18,203 nt of DNA, from positions 1 to 18,203 of the forward strand of contig CAZKYC010000089.1 of assembly GCA_964556895.1 (NCBI GenBank). The letters run 5' to 3'. The notes under the pieces are model-generated. The model had not been told where the DNA came from, did no database searches, and saw only the letters and a list, made by a program, of their open reading frames with translations. Positions 6,377-14,061 of the stretch are shown piece after piece; the first letter of the stretch is position 1, and the number at the start of each line of letters is the position of its first letter. The translations under genes were made by a program, and so were the position numbers. The stretch is from Hinthialibacter sp964556895. Lineage in GTDB: Bacteria; Hinthialibacterota; Hinthialibacteria; Hinthialibacterales; Hinthialibacteraceae.

Positions 6377-9170
6377 TCAGTGTTCCTTTAGGCTGATGCG
6401 TTTCTCTCAACAGCCACTGTCGTGGGTATAGACATAGCATCGCCAAAATCAATACCCATGCCGTCACCCCAATGGAGCAGCCATAATAATATAATTTGGG
6501 GAAATAGTGAAATTTGATTTCATGCGTCCCCGCGCTGACTTGAACAGCCATGAAGGCGTGGTTCGCCCGGAAAATAGCGAGCGGCTCGCCGTCTTGGGCC
6601 GCCGTCCAATTCGGCGAATAGCCTTCTGAGACAGCCAACATGGCGTCGAAGTCAGATTGAACGGTAATTGTAAAATGGTCTGAATGTTCACGGTGAACGC
6701 GCAGGGACGAGTTGCCCTCCAGCCGTTTTGCGTTGGGCGCACGCTCCGGCCCGGGGCCGTATTCTTGATCAAAAAAGATTGGCGGTTCGTCATGTGGCCA
6801 ATTGTTAAATTGCTCCACCATGTCTTCAACTGAGTCGTACTCGATTGGCGTCCGGCTTAAATAGGCAAAGCCGGATTTAGAGCCATGCTTCCAAACCGGG
6901 ATTTCAGCCGCGTCTGTGATTAACTGAAATCGCTTCTTTATGGGCTCAGCAAACACGCCATAGATCAATAAAGTGATATTGGATGTCGTCAGTTCGATCG
7001 AAACAGCGTCGACAGGTTGATTGGTTTGAGCCGGATAAACCGCTTCATATTGGCGCGCTTGAACATAGCCAAATCGTGATGGGATCGGAAACCAACGGTA
7101 TTCCGCCGCAGAGCGATGGGCCGCAGCGCCTGGCCCAAACTGGACAATCTGGTCAGCGACATGTACTCCTAGCCGAATCGGCAATGATTGAACGGGTTGT
7201 GAAGCGCTGATCAAATGGACAGAGCCGATTTTCGCTCCCTGTTGAAGCCGCCCCGCGCCGATGGCAACCCAGCGCAGTAGCAACGAATCTAACGCTTGCG
7301 GCGGTTGCAGCGGCGTTTCGACGCGCCCCGGTTCCTCTAGGCCGACTTGGCCTTGATAAAGAACCAAATGGTTGGGCCTGCCAATGATAGAGCCGACCCC
7401 AAACACGTCTACCATCTTGGGGGGCAGCGACTGGAAGCGAATGTTGCGGTCTGGGTGAACAATCGCCGAATGGCCCGCCCAAGCGCGTGACAGTTCCGCG
7501 TAGTGTTTGGGGACCAAGGGGTCATAGCCTTGGGCGTCATGCAACCGAAACACTTCATTCAAACGCGGTGAGACAGTTGAACGGATGTATTTCATTCGAA
7601 CGTCGTTGCCGCTGTCGAGCGTCGGGTCAAAGCCAACTGTTCGAGCAAACGGTTGGCTGCTTTGCCAGTCTTTTACTGCGCGGACCGTTCTGGGCTCCTG
7701 TAGGTAAGTCGATGGGGCCGTTTCAAGAAATAAGCGCTGGGTATATTGGGCTGACTGAGCGGCGGCCAGCGCGAGCAAAATGGCCCAGAGAACCTTTGGC
7801 TTGATCCAAGAATGACTCAGACACGCGATTGCCAAAACGGTCAGGCCGCTCCACAGGCTAAACGTAAGAAGCGCCCAGGCGCCGTCGCTATAGGCGCCCG
7901 GTTGAAATTGTTGTGTAAGCGCGGAGTGAGTGAGAGTAATAAACAATGTTGGGTTTAATAAGGCTGCAATTATCCATATGCCAATCAAGAAGAAACCAGC
8001 AATAAAAAGAGAAACCGCTCGCTTCTTGGAGGCAGACAGAGTGAAAATTCTCTCAGCGCCGAATGCCGAAAAAACAGGCAACGCAATCGCGGCCATAAGC
8101 AGGGACCGACTGGGAAGGTTGAGCGAGTTCCACCCCGGCAGCCAATCATACAATATAGGATAAATGAAGCCTTGTTTTCCCACTGTGAGTGCCAGCGACA
8201 AAACGATTGCGGCGAAGAACGGCCAGCGCAATCGGGTAGGCATGGCTTTCCAACCGAGTGGAACAAGCAATAAAGCCGTTGCGCCGATGTAGCATGTCCC
8301 TTCCCAGGGGTCAGTGCGGGAGATGCCTGGTTGGCTCAATCCGCCTAGAAATGCTTTCCATACATCAACAAGCGGCAGGGCGCCTTGCAGCGCGTCCTTG
8401 AGGGCCAATTCTGTTCGTACGGTTTCAGATAAATTAAAGAGCGCTGGTAGGAGCATCCCGGCGGAGAGCAGAAGACCAGCAACTACCAAACCCAAATACA
8501 TTGCCATTGAGTGAACGATGGATTTTATATCCCAAAGGCTGGTTCCAAGATGAAGAATAATTGAAAGCAACAATAGATAGACCACAGTGTGTGGAACGCC
8601 GGCGAGAATGACCATCGATAAAAACAGGCTGGCGCATAACAGCGGAATCCACGAGCGTTTTTGTAAAGCGATCAGGTTGAAGTAAAGAAAGAACGGCGCC
8701 CAAGCGGCGCCTTCGAGGATGCCGAGGTTGGTGATCTTGCACCGCCAATAAGTACTCATCAAAAAAACCGTCGCGCCAAACAGGGCGGCCAAGGGAGCGA
8801 CGCGCAGGCCGCGCAACAAGACATACATCCCAACGCCGCCTAAAGCGAAATGAAATACGATCAGTAATGGGAAGGCGACTTGTGTGGGCAAGACCATCGC
8901 GGCCCAGGCGGGCCAATAGAGAAGCTGGGCTTGTGGGTTTGATTCTCGCGGGAAGCCGCAAAATTGATACGGGCTCCAAAGCCCTACTGTTGAATCGCCG
9001 TGCATGGAAACCAGTGGATAAAAGAACAACAGCGAGTCGGAATCGAGTGGGACACGCCCCAAAAACGCAATGGATGCGTTACACGCCAACGCCGCCGCGA
9101 TTATCGCGAGCAGACAGAAGATGTCAATTCGCCGCCATTGAGGCGGTTCACAGATCGGCGTGTTATCCAT
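6357..9170 (-). CDS. YfhO-like large integral membrane protein (GT-C-type fold)
   Basis: A 937-aa protein. A long membrane domain (about 15-470) starts with a segment at 17-37, followed by a loop with acidic residues, RVPLDSDSLLFFYP (39-52). The loop then reads LWSPYQFCGFPRESNPQAQL (64-83). That first-loop acidic pair and the 'gfP..s.p....y' stretch match the YfhO family and GT-C glycosyltransferases, which use lipid-linked sugars outside the membrane. PGWNSLNLPSRSLLM (345-359) is another family-like stretch. A soluble region of about 400 residues follows, ending with SEGYSPNWTAAQDG and VSAGTHEIKFHYFP. A final membrane segment lies at about 893-917. These C-terminal motifs are strongly YfhO-like. 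TAAGGT lies about 12 nt before the ATG. The neighbouring divergent sugar transferase suggests envelope polysaccharide or sugar modification (inference). Donor and acceptor unknown. Confidence 0.88.
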   Translation of the reverse strand: MDNTPICEPPQWRRIDIFCLLAIIAAALACNASIAFLGRVPLDSDSLLFFYPLVSMHGDSTVGLWSPYQFCGFPRESNPQAQLLYWPAWAAMVLPTQVAFPLLIVFHFALGGVGMYVLLRGLRVAPLAALFGATVFLMSTYWRCKITNLGILEGAAWAPFFLYFNLIALQKRSWIPLLCASLFLSMVILAGVPHTVVYLLLLSIILHLGTSLWDIKSIVHSMAMYLGLVVAGLLLSAGMLLPALFNLSETVRTELALKDALQGALPLVDVWKAFLGGLSQPGISRTDPWEGTCYIGATALLLVPLGWKAMPTRLRWPFFAAIVLSLALTVGKQGFIYPILYDWLPGWNSLNLPSRSLLMAAIALPVFSAFGAERIFTLSASKKRAVSLFIAGFFLIGIWIIAALLNPTLFITLTHSALTQQFQPGAYSDGAWALLTFSLWSGLTVLAIACLSHSWIKPKVLWAILLALAAAQSAQYTQRLFLETAPSTYLQEPRTVRAVKDWQSSQPFARTVGFDPTLDSGNDVRMKYIRSTVSPRLNEVFRLHDAQGYDPLVPKHYAELSRAWAGHSAIVHPDRNIRFQSLPPKMVDVFGVGSIIGRPNHLVLYQGQVGLEEPGRVETPLQPPQALDSLLLRWVAIGAGRLQQGAKIGSVHLISASQPVQSLPIRLGVHVADQIVQFGPGAAAHRSAAEYRWFPIPSRFGYVQARQYEAVYPAQTNQPVDAVSIELTTSNITLLIYGVFAEPIKKRFQLITDAAEIPVWKHGSKSGFAYLSRTPIEYDSVEDMVEQFNNWPHDEPPIFFDQEYGPGPERAPNAKRLEGNSSLRVHREHSDHFTITVQSDFDAMLAVSEGYSPNWTAAQDGEPLAIFRANHAFMAVQVSAGTHEIKFHYFPKLYYYGCSIGVTAWVLILAMLCLYPRQWLLRETHQPKGTLNETETA

Positions 9171-9210
9171 TCAACAGTTTACCTTACAAGAAGATGGTTA
9201 TCTATCGCTG

Positions 9211-9249
9211 ATTTCACCCGTTGTCATGGCGGAGGCGAAGGGATGAAAT
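9211..9249 (-). promoter_or_regulatory. Leader hairpin of the YfhO-like gene
   Basis: ATTTCACCC (9211-9219) pairs with GGG (9240-9242) and TGAAAT (9244-9249), nine pairs with one bulged A and a 20-nt loop. It sits 41 nt upstream of the YfhO-like start, in its probable 5' leader, within the 173-bp divergent gap. Its function is unknown. I saw no convincing promoter boxes on either strand in this gap. Confidence 0.3.
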
Positions 9250-9343
9250 GCTTGTTCCTTTGGTTTTTGTGTGGATAACGATATGCTCAAACTATCATAA
9301 CGTAGACGGCGTCAAATCAGCAGCGGTGTTGTTGTAAATCAAA

Positions 9344-10786
9344 ATGATTACCACAAAGAAAAAAGGCGCGCCCAAAGGCCCGTTTTGGAAATTTGCGTTT
9401 GTTGACCTGGCGATCATTTTCGTTTCGCTAGGGGCTGCGTTTTCCATCCATATCCGTGAAATCTCCCCTCAAAACCTGAATGTATATATTCAGTTGATGC
9501 CGTTGATTATTTTTATTCGGCTGACATCGTATTTCGCCTTTCGCCTGTATGACTATAGCCGCCCAGTGACCCAGTTTGATACGTTGTATATGACCTTTTG
9601 GGCGAACCTGGCGGCGCATGGCATCGAAAGCCTCTTGATTCTCTACACCGGGACTTACTTTTCTGACCGGGTGGTGTTTGGACTGGCGCCGCTTCAAACG
9701 CCCGACCCTGACGCATCGGCGTATCAAATTTCGCGGATCATACTCCTGCTCAATTTTGTGAATAGCTGGCTGCTGTCGGCCTTGTGGCGGATGATGTATC
9801 TCTATCGCCGCCTGCATTGGGGGTATGACCGCACGCGCTTGTTGATCGTCGGCGCCGGGCCGCTCGGCGCGAGCGTCCATCGCGATATCGAACAATTTTC
9901 CCGCCTGGGCCACCAAGTGGTCGGCTTAATTGACGACGACCTGGAGCCAGGCTCAGAGAACGCCCCCGTGTTAGGCGCCATGAACGACCTGCCCCAATTG
10001 GTCGAAAGCGAAGACATAGATGAGATCATCGTAACCAGCCGCCGCGCGACCCGCCAGACTATGCTTGAGATTCTCACTCAATGCCGCATGACAGGCTGTA
10101 AGGTGTATTTGTTACCCGAACTCTATGAAGTCGCCATCGGCCAGGTCGAAATCGGCCAGGTGGCGGGCATTCCCCTTATCAATGTTGGCATGGCGCCCTG
10201 GAGCGACTGGAAGCGCTTTGTCAAGCGGGTATTTGATATGGCGTTTTCGATAAATTCGTTGGTTGTGTTGGCGCCCATATTTTTTTTGACGGCAATCGCC
10301 ATCAAACTCGACAGCCGAGGGCCGGTGTTTTATCGCCAGACGCGAGTTGGCCGCGATGGATCGGCATTCGAAATATTAAAATTTCGCACCATGCAAGACA
10401 ATGCAGAGACGCTCTCCGGCCCGGTGTTGGCGGATGAAGAAGACCCGCGCGTGACTCGAACTGGGCGTATTCTAAGGCGCCTACACCTCGATGAACTGCC
10501 TCAATTGTTTAACGTCTTGGTTGGCGAAATGAGCCTGGTAGGCCCACGTCCCGAACGTCCCCACTTCGTTCAGCAATACCGAGAGAAACTACCGCTCTAT
10601 CGCCTTCGAGAGAGCGTGCGCCCCGGCATGACCGGCCTGGCGCAGATTCATGGCTTCTATAACACGCCGATGGAACACAAACTGCGCTACGACCTCGCCT
10701 ACATCAACAACATGACCTTCTTGTTAGACATGAAGATCATCTTCAACACGGTTCGGGTGTCGCTCTCAGGCCACGGCGCAATTTGA
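9344..10786 (+). CDS. Polyprenyl-phosphate sugar-1-phosphate transferase (WbaP/WcaJ-like)
   Basis: A 480-aa initiating transferase for exopolysaccharide or O-antigen, moving a sugar-1-phosphate from a nucleotide sugar to undecaprenyl phosphate. The N-terminal part (about 15-155) has four to five membrane segments. A Rossmann-like domain follows, with LLIVGAGPLGASVHRDIE (167-184) and VVGLIDDDLEPG. The catalytic bacterial sugar transferase domain starts at about 291 (KRVFDMAFS). It contains GPVFYRQTRVGRDG (326-339), KFRTM (346-350), the D383-E384 dyad in HLDELPQLFN, SLVGPRPERP and RPGMTGLAQIHG. Length and order match the EPS sugar transferase type. No strong ribosome-binding site precedes the ATG, but an in-frame stop just upstream fixes it. 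No further polysaccharide genes follow in this direction, which is unusual for such an enzyme. The sugar is unknown. Confidence 0.94.
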   Translation: MITTKKKGAPKGPFWKFAFVDLAIIFVSLGAAFSIHIREISPQNLNVYIQLMPLIIFIRLTSYFAFRLYDYSRPVTQFDTLYMTFWANLAAHGIESLLILYTGTYFSDRVVFGLAPLQTPDPDASAYQISRIILLLNFVNSWLLSALWRMMYLYRRLHWGYDRTRLLIVGAGPLGASVHRDIEQFSRLGHQVVGLIDDDLEPGSENAPVLGAMNDLPQLVESEDIDEIIVTSRRATRQTMLEILTQCRMTGCKVYLLPELYEVAIGQVEIGQVAGIPLINVGMAPWSDWKRFVKRVFDMAFSINSLVVLAPIFFLTAIAIKLDSRGPVFYRQTRVGRDGSAFEILKFRTMQDNAETLSGPVLADEEDPRVTRTGRILRRLHLDELPQLFNVLVGEMSLVGPRPERPHFVQQYREKLPLYRLRESVRPGMTGLAQIHGFYNTPMEHKLRYDLAYINNMTFLLDMKIIFNTVRVSLSGHGAI

Positions 10787-10929
10787 TCATTCAATCGTAT
10801 TATAAAATCCATCTCAAAAATTAAGATTATTTCTGGTTCTTCCGATATTTGAGTACTTCCCTTGCTGGATGACCTGGAATTGGGGCAAAAAACGATATTC
10901 GTCCTATCAATAATAGACAATCCAACTCA

Positions 10930-11005
10930 GGCGTGGGTGCAACTCTGGGAGCGCCTGTGCTTCTAAGTGGAGCAGCACTGAAGCGAGCAGAGTTGTACCC
11001 ATGCC
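10930..11005. repeat. 76-bp palindromic element, copy 2 (inverted)
   Basis: It is the reverse complement of 2644-2719 with 4 mismatches and no length change. Terminal arms GGCGTGGGTGCAACTCT and AGAGTTGTACCCATGCC pair with G-T-type differences only. Like copy 1, it lies between two genes that converge on it. The flanks outside the 76 bp do not match copy 1, which sets the element boundaries. Confidence 0.88.
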
Positions 11006-11062
11006 ACCCGCTACAAATGATCAAGTATTTTTAAGATGGATTCTAGATATACCAGAAACAAG

Positions 11063-11090
11063 TGGGCTATCCGCCGTTGCGAATAGCCCA
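11063..11090 (-). terminator. Terminator-like hairpin of the FecR-domain gene
   Basis: TGGGCTAT (11063-11070) and ATAGCCCA (11083-11090) form a perfect 8-bp stem around a 12-nt loop. On the minus strand it lies 49 nt after the FecR gene stop and is followed by a loosely T-rich CTTGTTTCT, weak for a Rho-independent terminator. It may equally be an mRNA-end stabilising hairpin. Confidence 0.45.
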
Positions 11091-11138
11091 ACATGAATTG
11101 TGAACTAATGGCTGTTTTCTTGTAATCAAAAGATTCAA

Positions 11139-13859
11139 TTACGGTCTTCGCGCTCGAGAAGCGGCTGAGCCTGAGGGTGCGCTTGAACGTGACGGCGAGC
11201 TGCTGCTCGATCGCGACGGCGACACCGAGCGGCTTGATTGCGCCCGCGAAGTTGACGGACTGCTCAAACGGCCCGAAGAGCGTGACACCGAAGGCGAACG
11301 GCTTGATGAACTGCGCGACGGCGCCACTGACGATGGACGGTTCAAAGAACGCGACGGCGACGTTGAGTGAGACCGGCTGGTCGAATTGCGCGACGGGGCC
11401 GCCGACGGTGGACGGTTCAAAGAACGCGACGGCGACGTGTTGTAATAGCGTTCGTTCGAGCGGGATGGAGACGCTGACGGCGTCAACGAACGCCTTGATG
11501 TTGAGCGTTGCGGGCTTTGATCAGGCGTGAAGGTCTGGACATTCAAGCGCTGTACGGATTGTTCTCTCTGGACAGAACGTCTACTTGGTTCCGTTGTTTG
11601 CCCGCTTCGATTGTAGACTCTCACCTTCGATTCGGGCTCTGATCGCGAAGGCGATACCGAATACGCTCCCCTGCCCTGCAAGTTGTAAGTACGCGGCGTT
11701 GAAGAAACGCTGCCGGAATTACGCGGCGCTTGCACTTTTCGAGAAGGGGTTATCGCGCGTGATCCCGACTCAGATTGATACCGCGACCGAGACGTATTGA
11801 GTTCGTAGCTGCGGTTGCGCGCAACTTCTGACCAGTTCTGTTCTGGCCGTGGGCGCGACAGTTCTTGTCGAGACCGCGCTGCGGATGAATTGGGCGGCGT
11901 GATGGTTCTTTGCGAACGAAGTTCTTGCGCCCGCGATGAACGCTCGTGAATCGTCGACGGCGATTGCTGTACCCTACGCTGAGATGAGCTTACAGTTCGA
12001 GCAGGACTGTTCGGTATTGTCAAGGAACGAATTGAGCGTTCGTCCGGAGACGCAACCGACGGCGACGCAACACGGGTTCGTGTTGTCTGGCCAACAGCGG
12101 CAGGCTTTCGCTCAGCCGAAGTATTGCGCGCGGGAGAAGTAACGCGAGGGCTGGTTGTCGCTGTCGTTCTCACCGCGTTTGCCGTTTCGGCTTGGCGGAC
12201 CCGTTTCGAATCAACCGTCGAACGTTGGGCGACCTGGGTGCGCTTTTGTTGCACAACCGGGCTGCTCATCTTCATGCGCGGCGTTTCAGGGTTACGCAAC
12301 CGCGCGGGTTTGGTCGTCGTTACTGCAGCGGGCTTCACGCTGTTAGAGGTGATTGCGCGAGGCTTCGAACTAGAGACAGCGCTTCGGGCCGAATGGACCG
12401 AACGAGTCGGCGAAGTTAAGCGATTGCTTTGGCTCTTCAACGCTAATTTCGTCTTCTGAGATTCTGTACGAACAGCGTTCACGTCCGGCACGTTGCTCAT
12501 CGCATCAGACCCAAGCGCAATAGCGCGTCGCGCGGATGTCTCTACTGTCGCGGCGGCCTTGCGGTCATAGACGCTGGCGGTGAAGTCTTTGCGCGGCATG
12601 ACGGTCACCGCGTTCTTTACGTTGTAGTTATCATAGTCATGGTCGTTGATAACGATGGTTCCATTGTTGATGAATGCGTCCCCGCCGCGATAGTGGTACC
12701 CGTGGTATCCGTGATGATAATAATGATGACGGTGATGAGTGTGATAGTAGCCCCAATCCCAATAATACGGATCATGGTAACCGAGCGGGAACCAGCCAAT
12801 CGAATCATCATAATAGCGATGGCCGCCGCCTATCGAAAAGCGGAAATAGTCGCCGCGGTTGGCGTAAGTGAATGACACCAGCGCTGGATACCAATACGGT
12901 CGGCGGTAATGGTAACGCGGACCGGAGTAGGAGACGTAATGCGGCGTCCAAACCCAGTTGTAGCGGTTTGTATGCACCCAACGCCCATAGTGGTAAGGCA
13001 CCCATCCCCAGGGTTCATGCGACACCCACACCCAGCCATAGCGATAGCGCCAGGTCCAATAGCCTTCCCGGTAGGGCGCCCAATCAGCTGTCGCGGCTGT
13101 CGGGCGCCAGACAGTTCCATAAGAAGGCGTTTCAATCCACTCGCCATGGCGGTCGAGGTCGCGATAGCCAGACACGCGGGGCGACACCTTGGGTTCGCTG
13201 AAAATTGTGGTGGTCGCCGCGTCGCGTATGTCCGTCCATTGGTCAAATGCGTCCGCTGGCCCAATGGGCACTTTGGTGTAAGTGTCAGGATCAGCGGTCG
13301 GAGCGATTAGTTTCTCGCCGCGCTCAACCCGAATGAAGCGCTCCCTATCAATGTTGACATTGAGGCGTCCGCGTTGAACGGAGATTTCAGCGCCGGTCGG
13401 CGACACGTCAAACCTTGAATTAACAGGACCACTTAGCGTCGCCAAAAAGGTCGATGCCAATACTTCAACCGGTGGGCGGTCATAGGCGGTCTCTTTGGCG
13501 TTGAGGTTCACGTTGCCTTGTTGAATTTCAATTCGAACAAACTCTTCTTCTAAGAAAGAAAGCGTAATGTAAGATTGTTCATTCAAACGAACAAATATGT
13601 CGTCGCCAAGTTGAACTTCGACCAGCGAGCCGGCGCCCGCGTAAACCCGATCGCCCGCCAAAACGGGAGCATTGATATCAACCGCCTGCCACTCGCTTTC
13701 GTCTTCCGTCCAGATTGACGCGGTTCCTTCAATCGCTGAAATTCTCGCAACGCGCGGCGGGATTGGAGCATCGTCTGAAGCGAATGATACTGGCGTGAAA
13801 CTAGCGAAAACGGCGATCCAAATAAGAATGGCCCGGGATTGAGAAGTAAAAATAGTCAT
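11139..13859 (-). CDS. Secreted FecR-domain protein with Tyr/Trp-rich middle and Ser/Arg-rich tail
   Basis: Start chosen at 13859, giving 906 aa. GAGAGGGGACGG lies just upstream and MTIFTSQSRAILIWIAVFAS begins a clear signal peptide ending SFA before SDD. A start at 13925 would add 22 residues ahead of it and lie upstream of the likely promoter. Residues about 40-190 are a FecR domain: VARISAIEGTASIW, then APVLAGDRVYAGAGSLVEVQ. Residues 230-325 carry repeated Tyr/Trp motifs (YREGYWTWRYRYGWVWV, PWGWVPYHYGRWV), as in DUF6600-type proteins. A His/Tyr-rich patch follows at about 371-392 (HHRHHYYHHGYHGYHY). From about 430 to the end the protein is low-complexity, rich in Ser, Arg and Pro, with many SRS and PSRS units. 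It ends with two 25-residue tandem repeats and an almost pure SR/SP tail. The protein is probably extracytoplasmic; partner and function unknown. Confidence 0.85.
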   Translation of the reverse strand: MTIFTSQSRAILIWIAVFASFTPVSFASDDAPIPPRVARISAIEGTASIWTEDESEWQAVDINAPVLAGDRVYAGAGSLVEVQLGDDIFVRLNEQSYITLSFLEEEFVRIEIQQGNVNLNAKETAYDRPPVEVLASTFLATLSGPVNSRFDVSPTGAEISVQRGRLNVNIDRERFIRVERGEKLIAPTADPDTYTKVPIGPADAFDQWTDIRDAATTTIFSEPKVSPRVSGYRDLDRHGEWIETPSYGTVWRPTAATADWAPYREGYWTWRYRYGWVWVSHEPWGWVPYHYGRWVHTNRYNWVWTPHYVSYSGPRYHYRRPYWYPALVSFTYANRGDYFRFSIGGGHRYYDDSIGWFPLGYHDPYYWDWGYYHTHHRHHYYHHGYHGYHYRGGDAFINNGTIVINDHDYDNYNVKNAVTVMPRKDFTASVYDRKAAATVETSARRAIALGSDAMSNVPDVNAVRTESQKTKLALKSQSNRLTSPTRSVHSARSAVSSSKPRAITSNSVKPAAVTTTKPARLRNPETPRMKMSSPVVQQKRTQVAQRSTVDSKRVRQAETANAVRTTATTSPRVTSPARNTSAERKPAAVGQTTRTRVASPSVASPDERSIRSLTIPNSPARTVSSSQRRVQQSPSTIHERSSRAQELRSQRTITPPNSSAARSRQELSRPRPEQNWSEVARNRSYELNTSRSRYQSESGSRAITPSRKVQAPRNSGSVSSTPRTYNLQGRGAYSVSPSRSEPESKVRVYNRSGQTTEPSRRSVQREQSVQRLNVQTFTPDQSPQRSTSRRSLTPSASPSRSNERYYNTSPSRSLNRPPSAAPSRNSTSRSHSTSPSRSLNRPSSVAPSRSSSSRSPSVSRSSGRLSSPSTSRAQSSRSVSPSRSSSSSPSRSSAPSGSAASRARRP
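11289..11438 (-). repeat. Two tandem 75-bp coding repeats in the FecR protein tail
   Basis: GGTTCAAAGAACGCGACGGC begins at 11339 and again at 11414, a period of 75 bp. The units encode PSRSLNRPPSAAPSRN and PSRSLNRPSSVAPSRS plus Ser/Arg-rich remainders, 25 residues each. The repeat keeps the frame, consistent with tail length change by slippage or recombination. Confidence 0.75.
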
Positions 13860-13878
13860 TGTTCCGTCCCCTCTCAAT

Positions 13879-13907
13879 ACAATAGTTTCCATCGTGTACT
13901 GTGTTAA
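13879..13907 (-). promoter_or_regulatory. Candidate promoter of the FecR-domain gene
   Basis: On the minus strand TTAACA (13902-13907, 5 of 6) and TATTGT (13879-13884, 4 of 6) are spaced by 17 bp. The predicted start near 13872 gives a very short leader containing the GAGAGGGGACGG ribosome-binding site. This favours the ATG at 13859 over the one at 13925. Confidence 0.45.
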
Positions 13908-13953
13908 TGGTATCGCATTGCCCAAACGATTAGCTAAAATGTCACGTAAAACA

Positions 13954-13989
13954 GTAGATTGTCTACAAGAAAGTGTAAGGCCTTATAGT
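13954..13989 (+). promoter_or_regulatory. Candidate promoter with overlapping palindrome for the CHAT gene
   Basis: TTGTCT (13959-13964) and TATAGT (13984-13989, 5 of 6) are spaced by 19 bp, slightly long. The perfect palindrome GTAGA-TTG-TCTAC (13954-13966) covers the -35 box, where a repressor or activator could bind. Weak but suggestive. Confidence 0.3.
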
Positions 13990-14016
13990 CAGCAAGCCCT
14001 GATTTGGCTATGCTTA

Positions 14017-14038
14017 ACAATAAGTGCCTGTTTATTGT
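14017..14038 (+). promoter_or_regulatory. Inverted repeat in the leader of the CHAT gene
   Basis: ACAATAA (14017-14023) and TTATTGT (14032-14038) form a perfect 7-bp inverted repeat with an 8-bp centre, ending 23 bp before the ATG. It may be an operator or a leader hairpin near the weak ribosome-binding site (GGACG). Confidence 0.35.
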
Positions 14039-14061
14039 GATTAAAAACGGACGCAGACCCT

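Larger units (their letters stand above)
10787..11138. other. Convergent intergenic gap with one repeat and a hairpin, no gene
   Basis: A 352-bp stretch between the ends of the sugar transferase gene (plus) and the FecR-domain gene (minus). It contains the second copy of the 76-bp palindromic element and a terminator-like hairpin near the FecR gene. Short open frames on the minus strand across it have no ribosome-binding site and look like chance. Confidence 0.7.

Noticed and set aside
9197..9233. Possible third degenerate copy of the 95-bp repeat (shared ATCTATCGCTG and TGGCGGA)
   Set aside because: Only an 11-bp match and a short second word are shared, at different spacing; chance similarity is enough.
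12124..12459. Open frame opposite the FecR-domain gene
   Set aside because: Long antisense open frames arise from the biased Ser/Arg/Ala codons of the real gene; the protein shows no family motif.
13860..13925. Longer start of the FecR protein at 13925
   Set aside because: It would put 22 polar residues before a clear signal peptide and start upstream of the likely promoter; the ATG at 13859 has a good ribosome-binding site.
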